Of a stretch of DNA of 12,141 bases, positions 1 through 6,747 are shown one piece after another (within the stretch, counting starts at the first letter, position 1; every line of letters begins with the position of its first letter). The stretch lies in NCBI GenBank assembly GCA_020859645.1, contig JAJBVU010000025.1, positions 1-12,141 on the forward strand, given 5' to 3'. This DNA is from Eubacterium sp. Its GTDB lineage: Bacteria > Bacillota > Clostridia > Lachnospirales > CAG-274. The notes beneath the pieces are model-generated. The model was not told where the DNA came from. It worked only from the letters and a program-made list of their open reading frames with translations, and ran no database searches. The position numbers and the translations under genes are program-made.

Positions 1-26
1 ATAATATATAATGTATCAAAAAAATA

Positions 27-60
27 AAAATCTCCGCCTTAAATTTTAGGCAGAGATTTT
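27..60 (-). terminator. Intrinsic terminator of the stalk/esterase gene
   Basis: A 13-bp inverted repeat (27-39 with 48-60, one mismatch, 8-nt loop) lies about 60 nt beyond the stop codon of the minus-strand esterase-like gene. On the minus strand it is followed by a T-rich tract (complement of 9-26), the layout of an intrinsic terminator. Confidence 0.75.
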
Positions 61-119
61 AAGTAAAGTTGATTTTACAGATGAAATTTTACTGTTATAT
101 TTTATTCACTTTAAATAGA

Positions 120-2186
120 TTATTTTACACATTCATTGACCCAGGCAATAAAGTTGTCGGATGAGCTTCCGCTTCTTTCCGCTTCAACGTGAGCCTGACC
201 CCAAACTGTTTCGAAGTCAACGTCCTTGCCGTAGGCTTCAAGAGCAAGAGCGAGGTTAACTTCGGTGGAAAGGGCTGTGTCGCTTTGGTTTATGCCTGTT
301 CTTATTCTCCAAAAGTCAGCCACGTCGGCGGTTCCGAAGCCCGAATATGCACTGCTTATATAATAAAGGGGAGTATACATATCAATTCTTGTGTCGACTG
401 TGTTTCCAACAGAATCCTTTTTTGAAAGGTCGGCGGTGAAGTCATCTTCATACTCCGTTCCCTTTAAAAGCTCAGCCATAACGCTGTCGAAGTGAGCGCC
501 GCTTCCGTCGCCGTAACCGAAAAGAGTGTTTTCGCCCTGACCTCTGTCAAGCTGGTCAAAAGCGCCTAAGCTCTTTGAAGCCTTCTTGCAGTTTTTAACG
601 AAATCTTCAACGCTTGTAATTTCCGCAGTGTTTGTTTCGCTGTCATAAATTACCCACTGAGAATCACTGTTTAAAGAAGCGATATAATCCGCAGGTGTTT
701 CATATGTCTTTTCTTCTGTGTCGGTGTCATCTGTTGTTTCGTTACGGGCAATTCCGTCTAAATCCTCTATTCTTACATTGTCTGCCATATCTCCGTTAGG
801 CAAATTTCCCTCGTGCATATTGCCGCCGCCGAAGTTTCCGCCTCTGCCGCCTGTTGATGCCGGTGTATAGGGAAATTCAGTGTCGGCTAAGAAGTTATTG
901 AGAGAGTTTTCAATAACATCCTTTATATAGTCATAATAGCTGCCTGCCTGATAAATTCCGCTTTCGGATTCTTCCAGTGTGAGAAGGTTTCCGTTTTCGT
1001 CCTTAAGTCCGAGACTGTTAATATAGTCTGCATAGGCATAAGCCAAGCTGTCTGAAAGCGCCTGCATATCCTCGTCAAGGTCTGTTCTCGTAATTCCCAT
1101 ATTCCACTCATAGGCTTCATTGGCGTAATCGAGGTTTGTAATGGGACACCAGCACATAGACCCTGCAACTGCGTCGCTGCAGCCCTCGACTGCTCCGATA
1201 GCCTGTAAATAGGGCGTATAAAGGCTGCTGTTGCCTGTTGCTCCCATAAGTGCGCTCTGTGCGCCGCCGCCGCTCATACCGAAGGTGAAAATTCTGTCAG
1301 TGCTTCCGGGAATATTTTCAGCCGAATATCTGATAAATCTGACCGCCGCCTTTAAATCTGTAACCCCTGCAGGTGCTCCGGCGTCTCTGCCCCGACAGCC
1401 GGGGTTTACATAAATAAAGCCCTGACTTGTATAGCTTTCTGCTCCGCTGACATAGTCTGTAGGCGCCTTCATTGCACTGTAGCCGGGAGTGTTTATGGGA
1501 ATAACCATAGGTGCAGTTTCGCTTGTATAGCCCTTTATCTGACCGTCTGTGTTGACTGTGCAGGTGTAGGTGCCGTCGCCGTTGGCTTCGGCGGTCATAT
1601 ATTCTTCAGGTACGAAAATACCCATTGTTTCATATGTCAGGTCAACGGGGCTTGAACAGTAGTTTATGCCAACCTGCCAGTAAACGCCGCTTTCCTCGTT
1701 ATACTGCCATTTTGTGCTGTCGATTTTGGAAAGAACATCTGAAGCAGCTTCTGTTTCGGCAGCTTCCGCAGTTGTAACGGTGACTGTCTTTGTTTCACTT
1801 TCCCAGCTTACCTCTGCTCCCAAGGCTTCGCTGACTGCTCTTAAGGGAAGCATAATTTCAGAGTCTATAATCTGTGCAGCTGCATCTGTTTCAATGTCTT
1901 GTCCGTTTACACTTATAATATTGCTGTCGGCTTTCATAATAACCTCGTCATCTCCCAGTGAAACAATAATTGTGTTGTCATCTGAAAGGCTTGCCTCAGC
2001 CCCTGTTACGTCGGAAAAGCCCCTTAAGCTTATGAAGGTTCTTCCGTCAATCACAACAGCGGAAGCTGTTTTTTGACCCTTAACTACAGTTGTAAGGCTG
2101 TCGCCGCCGCAGACAGCCGAAAAAGACAATGCGTTAAGGCTTACAGCCGCCGCAGCCGTAAAAAGCAGAATTTTACTGCGTTTCAT
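120..2186 (-). CDS. Exported stalk-domain protein with tannase/feruloyl-esterase-like hydrolase domain
   Basis: 688 aa. Residues 1-25 form a signal peptide (KR, then a hydrophobic Ala/Leu core), so the protein is exported. Residues about 35-138 carry two copper-amine-oxidase-N-like stalk repeats (RTFISLRGFSDVTGAE; IMLPLRAVSEALGAEVSW), probably a cell-surface spacer. Residues about 155-688 look like an alpha/beta hydrolase: CRGRDAGAPAGVTDLKAA (264-281), the nucleophile elbow GMSGG with Ser305, and a C-terminal WRIRTG...SDTAL...H block giving Asp636 and His666 as likely triad partners. This resembles subtype A/B bacterial tannases, which hydrolyse galloyl or other phenolic esters; substrate is inferred. 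A Gly/Asn/acidic low-complexity insert at about 440-495 interrupts the catalytic domain. ATG 2186 has AGGAG (2195-2199) 8 nt upstream. The gene is monocistronic. A feruloyl or other carboxylesterase is the main alternative. Confidence 0.82.
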   Translation of the reverse strand: MKRSKILLFTAAAAVSLNALSFSAVCGGDSLTTVVKGQKTASAVVIDGRTFISLRGFSDVTGAEASLSDDNTIIVSLGDDEVIMKADSNIISVNGQDIETDAAAQIIDSEIMLPLRAVSEALGAEVSWESETKTVTVTTAEAAETEAASDVLSKIDSTKWQYNEESGVYWQVGINYCSSPVDLTYETMGIFVPEEYMTAEANGDGTYTCTVNTDGQIKGYTSETAPMVIPINTPGYSAMKAPTDYVSGAESYTSQGFIYVNPGCRGRDAGAPAGVTDLKAAVRFIRYSAENIPGSTDRIFTFGMSGGGAQSALMGATGNSSLYTPYLQAIGAVEGCSDAVAGSMCWCPITNLDYANEAYEWNMGITRTDLDEDMQALSDSLAYAYADYINSLGLKDENGNLLTLEESESGIYQAGSYYDYIKDVIENSLNNFLADTEFPYTPASTGGRGGNFGGGNMHEGNLPNGDMADNVRIEDLDGIARNETTDDTDTEEKTYETPADYIASLNSDSQWVIYDSETNTAEITSVEDFVKNCKKASKSLGAFDQLDRGQGENTLFGYGDGSGAHFDSVMAELLKGTEYEDDFTADLSKKDSVGNTVDTRIDMYTPLYYISSAYSGFGTADVADFWRIRTGINQSDTALSTEVNLALALEAYGKDVDFETVWGQAHVEAERSGSSSDNFIAWVNECVK

Positions 2187-2254
2187 TAAATCATCTCCTG
2201 TTAAAAATTGTGTATATTTTCAATAAAATCACTATTTTTTCTCTCCTGTGCCTT

Positions 2255-2283
2255 ATTGTACTCTTATATAATGTAAATGTCAA
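2255..2283 (-). promoter_or_regulatory. Sigma-A-like promoter of the stalk/esterase gene
   Basis: On the minus strand a perfect -35 TTGACA (2283-2278) is followed after 17 bp by TACAAT (2260-2255). Transcription would start near 2248, giving a leader of about 60 nt before the ATG at 2186. Confidence 0.75.
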
Positions 2284-2380
2284 AAGAAAATGTTCACAAT
2301 TTTGAAGCCTTTCCTTTGTTACATTTTTTTCCTAAGACTTCAGGCTTTTGGGAGACCTGATAATTACTTTTAAAACGGTA

Positions 2381-2410
2381 TTGACATTTTGAGGATAAAG
2401 GTAGTATAAT
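2381..2410 (+). promoter_or_regulatory. Consensus promoter of the thiSGH-tenI operon
   Basis: Perfect -35 TTGACA (2381-2386) and perfect -10 TATAAT (2405-2410) with an 18-bp spacer. Initiation would fall near 2417, giving a leader of about 79 nt to the thiS GTG. Such a strong promoter suggests that control, if any, acts after initiation, at the hairpin at 2444-2467. Confidence 0.85.
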
Positions 2411-2443
2411 TGAATTAATTAAAAAACGGCATCGCAAGTAATG

Positions 2444-2472
2444 GGGCACACCACCGCGGGTGTGTCCTTTTT
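2444..2472 (+). terminator. Terminator-like hairpin in the thiS leader (attenuator candidate)
   Basis: A 9-bp stem (GGGCACACC 2444-2452 with GGTGTGTCC 2459-2467, one G-U pair) closes a 6-nt loop and is followed by TTTTT (2468-2472). It lies between the operon promoter and the thiS ribosome binding site, so it would stop transcription unless bypassed. The segment 2448-2454 can alternatively pair perfectly over 7 bp with GTGGTGT (2473-2479) just before the Shine-Dalgarno. There is no room for a TPP aptamer upstream. A conserved RNA named 'ThiS' has been reported upstream of thiS in Firmicutes; membership cannot be settled here. Confidence 0.7.
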
Positions 2473-2495
2473 GTGGTGTTTTGGAGGTGGATTTT

Positions 2496-2690
2496 GTGAT
2501 TGTAAATGGCAAAAAGACCGATTTTAAGCCGAATGAGAGCCTTTCGGAATTTCTTAAGGAAAAGGGATACAGAATTGAGGTTATAGCGGTTGAGCTTAAC
2601 GGAGAAATTATAGCCAAAGAAAGCTTTGACACTACCCTTTTGAAAGAGGGGGACGTTATGGAAGTCGTTACGTTTATGGGCGGCGGCTGA
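2496..2690 (+). CDS. thiS: Sulfur carrier protein ThiS
   Basis: 64 aa, the usual ThiS size. ThiS is a cytosolic ubiquitin-fold protein whose C-terminal glycine is adenylated by ThiF and converted to a thiocarboxylate that supplies sulfur to the thiazole synthase ThiG. The protein opens MIVNGK and ends in VVTFMGGG, the diagnostic Gly-Gly tail. The start is GTG 2496: GGAGG at 2483-2487 sits 8 nt upstream and the family starts at this point. An upstream in-frame GTG at 2460 would add 12 residues encoded by the leader hairpin and is rejected. It is the first gene of the operon; thiG follows after 55 nt. No thiF lies nearby. Confidence 0.95.
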   Translation: MIVNGKKTDFKPNESLSEFLKEKGYRIEVIAVELNGEIIAKESFDTTLLKEGDVMEVVTFMGGG

Positions 2691-2745
2691 TAAAGCACTA
2701 AAGAAAAAAATGTTTTGAAAAAAATTATTTCGGAGGAGTTTTTAT

Positions 2746-3513
2746 ATGAATGACAAACTGATTATAGGCGGACACGAATTTAATTCAAGATTTATTTTGG
2801 GTTCGGGTAAGTTTTCACCGGAAATGACGGAAACAGTTCTTAAAAACGGCGGCGTTGAAATGGCTACTCTTGCCCTGAGACGAGTAAACGAGGACGGAAA
2901 CGAAAGCATTCTTGACTATATGCCCAAGGGCATAACCCTTCTTCCCAACACTTCGGGAGCAAGAAACGCCGACGAAGCAGTTAGAATTGCCCGTCTTGCA
3001 AGAGCCGTAGGCTGCGGAGACTTTGTTAAAATAGAGGTTGTTCACGACAGCAAGTACCTTCTGCCCGACAACTATGAAACAGTTAAGGCAACGGAAATTT
3101 TGGCAAAAGAGGGCTTTATCGTTATGCCCTATATGTACCCCGACCTTAACGCAGCAAGAGATATGGTAAACGCCGGAGCAGCGGCAATTATGCCTTTGGC
3201 GGCTCCTATCGGCAGCAACAAGGGACTTGCCACAAAGGATTTTATTAAGATCTTGATTGACGAGCTTGACGTTCCTATTATCGTAGACGCAGGTATCGGC
3301 AGACCCTCTCAGGCTTGCGAAGCTATGGAAATGGGTGTTGATGCAATTATGGCAAACACAGCCGTAGCAACAGCAGCTGATGTGGGGCTTATGGCTACTG
3401 CCTTCCGTCTTGCCATAGAAGCAGGCAGAGCCGCTTATCTTGCAGGCTTAGGCAGAGTTCTTGAATATAAAGGCGAAGCATCAAGTCCCCTTACGGGATT
3501 TTTGAGAGATTAA
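2746..3513 (+). CDS. thiG: Thiazole synthase ThiG
   Basis: 255 aa, full length for the family. ThiG is a cytosolic TIM-barrel enzyme that condenses 1-deoxy-D-xylulose 5-phosphate, dehydroglycine and the sulfur from ThiS thiocarboxylate into the thiazole phosphate. Visible signatures are RFILGSGKF near the N-terminus, the Schiff-base lysine K95 in FVKIEVVHD, LLPD (105-108), the phosphate-loop segment PLAAPIGSNKG (150-160), and DAGIGRPSQA (181-190) followed by NTAVATA. ATG 2746 is preceded by GGAGG (2732-2736). The thiH start lies 12 nt after the stop. No key residue appears missing. Confidence 0.97.
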   Translation: MNDKLIIGGHEFNSRFILGSGKFSPEMTETVLKNGGVEMATLALRRVNEDGNESILDYMPKGITLLPNTSGARNADEAVRIARLARAVGCGDFVKIEVVHDSKYLLPDNYETVKATEILAKEGFIVMPYMYPDLNAARDMVNAGAAAIMPLAAPIGSNKGLATKDFIKILIDELDVPIIVDAGIGRPSQACEAMEMGVDAIMANTAVATAADVGLMATAFRLAIEAGRAAYLAGLGRVLEYKGEASSPLTGFLRD

Positions 3514-3525
3514 GGGGGAATTTTT

Positions 3526-4686
3526 ATGCTTAAGGTAGACAGAAGCTTCAGCCATATGGAATATGTTGAGGGAATGGAGCAGATCCCTCACGACATTATG
3601 GATAAGGTTCTCGAAATGAGAAAAAATTATGATTACGGGAAGTATACGGGGGCAGACGTTAAACGTGCTCTTATGAAGGATAACCTTACTCCCGAGGATT
3701 TCGCCGCACTGCTTTCACCGGCGGCAGCACCCTATCTTGAAGAAATGGCTGCAAGAGCTAAAGAGGTTACACACGCTCATTTCGGCAATGCAGTAACACT
3801 TTTTACTCCCTTATACATAGCCAACTACTGTGAAAACCACTGCGTTTACTGCGGATTTCACTGCTACAACAGAATTAAGAGAGCAAAGCTTACTTCGGAA
3901 GAGATTGAAAAGGAGCTTCAAACAATTGCCGAATCCGGACTTGAGGATATTCTGATTTTGACAGGCGAAAGCAGAACCATGTCAAGTGTTGAATATGTTG
4001 GTGAAGCGGTTAAGCTTGCGGCAAAATATTTCAAACAGGTTGGACTTGAAATTTACCCCCTGAACACAGACGAATACCGCTATATTCATGAATGCGGAGC
4101 CGATTATGTCTGCGTTTATCAGGAAACATACAATACTGACAAATATGAAACACTTCACTTAAGAGGTCATAAGAGAATTTTCCCCTACAGATTTAATGCA
4201 CAGGAAAGAGCGATTTTAGGGGGTATGCGTCTTGTTTCCTTCGGCGCTCTTTTGGGTCTTGATGATTTCAGAAAGGATGCTTTCGCAACGGGTCTGCACG
4301 CATATTATCTTCAGAGAAAATATCCCCATGCCGAGATTTCTTTCTCACCGCCCAGACTTCGCCCCATTATAAACGACGAAACTGTGAACCCCAACGACGT
4401 TCACGAAACCCAGCTTTTACAGGTAATGACGGCTTACAGACTGTTTATGCCCTTTGCGGGAATAACCATTTCTACCCGTGAAAGAGCAGGCTTCAGAGAC
4501 AACGTTATAGGAATGTGCGCCACAAAGATTTCAGCCGGTGTAAATGTGGGCGTCGGCGGTCACAGCGGCGAGGAAAAAGGCGACGAGCAGTTTGACATTT
4601 CAGACGGAAGAAGTGTCGAAGAGGTTCACGCAGCAATTAAAGCCCACGGCTGTCAGCCCGTTTATAACGATTATGTGAGGGTATAA
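3526..4686 (+). CDS. thiH: 2-iminoacetate (dehydroglycine) synthase ThiH, radical SAM
   Basis: 386 aa, close to the usual 370-380. ThiH is a radical SAM enzyme that splits tyrosine into p-cresol and dehydroglycine, the glycine imine used by ThiG. The cluster-binding motif is CENHCVYC (C102, C106, C109) in a TPLYIANYCENHCVYCGF context typical of ThiH. The C-terminal part, including ISFSPPRLRP and ISTRERAGFRDN, fits the BATS-type domain of this family. Having ThiH rather than the oxygen-dependent glycine oxidase ThiO fits an anaerobe. GGGGGA lies just before the ATG. The stop is only 2 nt before the tenI ATG, so the two are probably translationally coupled. Confidence 0.97.
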   Translation: MLKVDRSFSHMEYVEGMEQIPHDIMDKVLEMRKNYDYGKYTGADVKRALMKDNLTPEDFAALLSPAAAPYLEEMAARAKEVTHAHFGNAVTLFTPLYIANYCENHCVYCGFHCYNRIKRAKLTSEEIEKELQTIAESGLEDILILTGESRTMSSVEYVGEAVKLAAKYFKQVGLEIYPLNTDEYRYIHECGADYVCVYQETYNTDKYETLHLRGHKRIFPYRFNAQERAILGGMRLVSFGALLGLDDFRKDAFATGLHAYYLQRKYPHAEISFSPPRLRPIINDETVNPNDVHETQLLQVMTAYRLFMPFAGITISTRERAGFRDNVIGMCATKISAGVNVGVGGHSGEEKGDEQFDISDGRSVEEVHAAIKAHGCQPVYNDYVRV

Positions 4687-4688
4687 AA

Positions 4689-5264
4689 ATGAAGGTCATT
4701 GCCGTTACAAACAGGCATCTTTGCAAAGAGCATTTTTTAAAGAGACTTGAAAGAATTTCAAAAGCCGAAGCGGATTATATTATTTTAAGGGAAAAGGACT
4801 TGGAAGAAAGCGAATATTTTGCGCTTGCGGAAAAATGCCTTAAAATCTGCGGAGATAAGCTTATTATAAATTCAAGGGTTGAAACTGCAAAGACCTTGGG
4901 GGTTAAAGCAATTCAGCTTTCATACTCCGATTTTTTTAAATATGAAAAAGAGCCTTTTGAAAAAATAGGGGTTTCCGTTCATTCCCTCGTAGAAGCAAAT
5001 AAGGCAGACAGTCTCAATGCGGATTTTATAATCGCCGGTCATATTTTTGAAACGGACTGCAAAAGGGGAGTTGAGCCCAGAGGGGTTGATTTCATTAAAG
5101 AAATTGCTCAAAACGTGAAGGCTCCTGTTTTTGCTATCGGCGGAATAAGTCTTGAAACGGCTCCGCTGCTTAAAAACAGCGGTGTTGCAGGTGTCTGCAT
5201 AATGTCCGGACTTATGTCGGGAGACAATTTTGAAGAAATAATCGAAAGTATAAAGCTGCTTTAA
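4689..5264 (+). CDS. tenI: Thiazole tautomerase TenI (ThiE/TenI family)
   Basis: 191 aa, TMP-synthase/TenI TIM-barrel family. TenI aromatises the ThiG product to the thiazole carboxylate phosphate; ThiE instead couples thiazole phosphate to the pyrimidine. TenI is favoured because the segment GHIFETDCKRGVEPRGV (117-133) matches the TenI form of this loop, SVHS (96-99) supplies the histidine used by TenI (H98), and the ThiE Mg-ligand pair in IND is replaced by INS (60-62). The ThiE HLGQxD segment is also altered to IQLSYSD. R34 and K36 of the REK motif are kept. It is last in the thi operon. A divergent ThiE remains possible, since many genomes annotate these proteins as thiE. Confidence 0.82.
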   Translation: MKVIAVTNRHLCKEHFLKRLERISKAEADYIILREKDLEESEYFALAEKCLKICGDKLIINSRVETAKTLGVKAIQLSYSDFFKYEKEPFEKIGVSVHSLVEANKADSLNADFIIAGHIFETDCKRGVEPRGVDFIKEIAQNVKAPVFAIGGISLETAPLLKNSGVAGVCIMSGLMSGDNFEEIIESIKLL

Positions 5265-5295
5265 GACTTTATTGTAAAAATTTAATAAAAACAAA

Positions 5296-5340
5296 AACAG
5301 CCCTCTCATTTTCGCAGGAAAACAAGAGGGTTGTTTTTTT
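5296..5340. terminator. Bidirectional terminator between tenI and the alcohol dehydrogenase
   Basis: An 11-bp stem (5296-5306 with 5325-5335, one G-U pair) is flanked by TTTTTTT on the right and an A-rich tract on the left. It can therefore end both the plus-strand thi operon and the converging minus-strand dehydrogenase transcript. Confidence 0.85.
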
Positions 5341-5358
5341 AGGGAGAAAACCTGTTTT

Positions 5359-6528
5359 TTACAGACTTTGCTTTAAAATATCAACTATTTCATTACGGCT
5401 TAAGATTTTGTAGCCGCCTTCAAGAATAATTGTGGAATCGGCAATGCCTTCCACCATAGCTTCGTCAGCTCCCAAGTCGGTTATGTTCATAACAAGCCCA
5501 AGCTCATTCATCCAGCTTTCCATAGCGGAAAGACCTTCAAGGGCAGTTTCGGTATCGGTTTTGCCGTTAGCATCAACGCCCCAAACATTAATCGCAAAGC
5601 TCTTAAACTTTTCAAGACCGTAGGGCATAATATATTTGTAATAGGGAAGAGATACTGCCGCAAGGGTCATACCGTGAGTAGCGTTTGTGTGAGCGCCTAC
5701 TGCCTGACCCAGCATATGAACCATCCAGTCGGTGGATTTGCCCTTTGCCACAAGCGTATTCAGCGCCCAGGTTGCAGTCCACATAATGTTGCTGCGTGCT
5801 TCATAGTCAAGGGGGGTTTTGTTAGCTATGCGGCTTGAATGTATAAGTGAGCGCATAAGACCTTCGCTTATATAGTCGCTTGTGTTATCGTCATCACCTG
5901 AAAAATACTGTTCGCAGATGTGGTTGAAAATATCGTATATGCCCGAAACCATTTGATAATGAGGAAGGGTCATTGTATATCTGGGGTTTAAAATCGAAAA
6001 TACGGGCATAATCTTTTCATCTGCAAAAACGTGACCTATTTTCATTTTTGTTTCTGTATTTGTAATAACCGCACCGGCGTTCATCTCAGAGCCTGTGCCC
6101 ACCATAGTCAAAACACAGCCTACGGGAATAATTTCACAGTCGGGCTCTTCAAATTTTAAATAATATTTTTCCCAGGGGTCCTCCTTACAGTTTACGGACA
6201 CCGAAAGAGCCTTTGAATAGTCGCAGACCGAGCCGCCGCCTACTGCCAAAATAAGGTCGGGCTTATGGCTTCTTGCAATTTCAATTCCCTCATAGAGCTT
6301 ATTTAAAGTGGGGTTGGGCATAACGCCGGAAATCTCGGCAACATCCTTGCCCTCAGCCTTTAAAACAGCCATAACCTCGTCATAAATCCCGTTTTTCTTA
6401 ACGGAACCTCCGCCGTAAACCAGAATAATGTTTTTTCCGTATTTTTTGAGCTCGGAAGCCAAATAACCAAGAGAATTTTCTCCGAAATATAATTTTGTGG
6501 GGTTGCAGTAAGCAAAATCACCTAACAT
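5359..6528 (-). CDS. Iron-containing alcohol dehydrogenase (BdhA/YqhD type)
   Basis: 389 aa, full length for the type III metal-dependent alcohol dehydrogenases. Members reversibly reduce aldehydes (for example butanal) with NAD(P)H in the cytosol. The N-terminal dinucleotide domain shows YGGGSVKKNG (38-47) and LAVGGGSVCDYSKA (94-107). The metal ligands are complete: D199 and H203 in YDIFNH, H271 in DWMVHMLG and H285 in NATHGM. The layout resembles butanol dehydrogenase BdhA and E. coli YqhD; substrate and cofactor choice are not decidable here. The start is placed at ATG 6528 because AAGGAGG (GGAGG at 6541-6537) lies 8 nt upstream; an upstream in-frame ATG at 6567 would place that Shine-Dalgarno inside the coding region. 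Monocistronic, with its own promoter. Confidence 0.93.
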   Translation of the reverse strand: MLGDFAYCNPTKLYFGENSLGYLASELKKYGKNIILVYGGGSVKKNGIYDEVMAVLKAEGKDVAEISGVMPNPTLNKLYEGIEIARSHKPDLILAVGGGSVCDYSKALSVSVNCKEDPWEKYYLKFEEPDCEIIPVGCVLTMVGTGSEMNAGAVITNTETKMKIGHVFADEKIMPVFSILNPRYTMTLPHYQMVSGIYDIFNHICEQYFSGDDDNTSDYISEGLMRSLIHSSRIANKTPLDYEARSNIMWTATWALNTLVAKGKSTDWMVHMLGQAVGAHTNATHGMTLAAVSLPYYKYIMPYGLEKFKSFAINVWGVDANGKTDTETALEGLSAMESWMNELGLVMNITDLGADEAMVEGIADSTIILEGGYKILSRNEIVDILKQSL

Positions 6529-6569
6529 AAATAATTCCTCCTTTTTACAGTTCAACTTTTCTGTCAATA

Positions 6570-6598
6570 ATTATAACACTTTCGAAAATATATGTAAA
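6570..6598 (-). promoter_or_regulatory. Promoter of the alcohol dehydrogenase gene
   Basis: On the minus strand TTTACA (6598-6593) and a perfect TATAAT (6575-6570) are separated by 17 bp, with an extended -10 TG (TGTTATAAT). Start would be near 6563, about 35 nt before the ATG at 6528. This also argues against a start codon at 6567, which would lie upstream of the transcript. No Rex-type palindrome was seen. Confidence 0.75.
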
Positions 6599-6747
6599 AT
6601 ACTTAATTGTAATATTTATCCATAGCCGAAAAGCATAATAAAAAGAATATTCTTTAAAAATTTTAATAAAATTTAATGGCATTCCACTGTAAAATATGAT
6701 AAAATGTAATTATAGAGAAAAAAATCACTCATAAAGGAGGAAAATCA

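Noticed and set aside
1714..2076. Plus-strand open frame of 120 codons inside the esterase-like gene
   Set aside because: It mirrors the stalk-repeat coding sequence in reverse, is Ser/Ala/Val-rich, and has no convincing ribosome binding site.
2100..2120. Lipoprotein signal (cysteine at residue 26) in the esterase-like protein
   Set aside because: The preceding residues SAV do not fit a lipobox, which needs Gly/Ala/Ser at -1 and usually Leu at -3.
2417..2495. TPP riboswitch before thiS
   Set aside because: The conserved CUGAGA and the ACCUGAUCUGG-type segments are missing and the leader is too short.
2460..2495. Upstream GTG start for thiS
   Set aside because: The added residues are encoded by the terminator hairpin and have no ribosome binding site; ThiS proteins begin at the MIVNGK position.
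2294..2698. Minus-strand open frame of 134 codons opposite thiS
   Set aside because: It is antisense to a clear ThiS gene and to the thi promoter, and its sequence resembles no protein family.
6529..6567. Upstream start (ATG 6567) for the alcohol dehydrogenase
   Set aside because: It would put the Shine-Dalgarno inside the gene and lies upstream of the predicted transcript start; homologues begin near MLGDFAYCNPTK.
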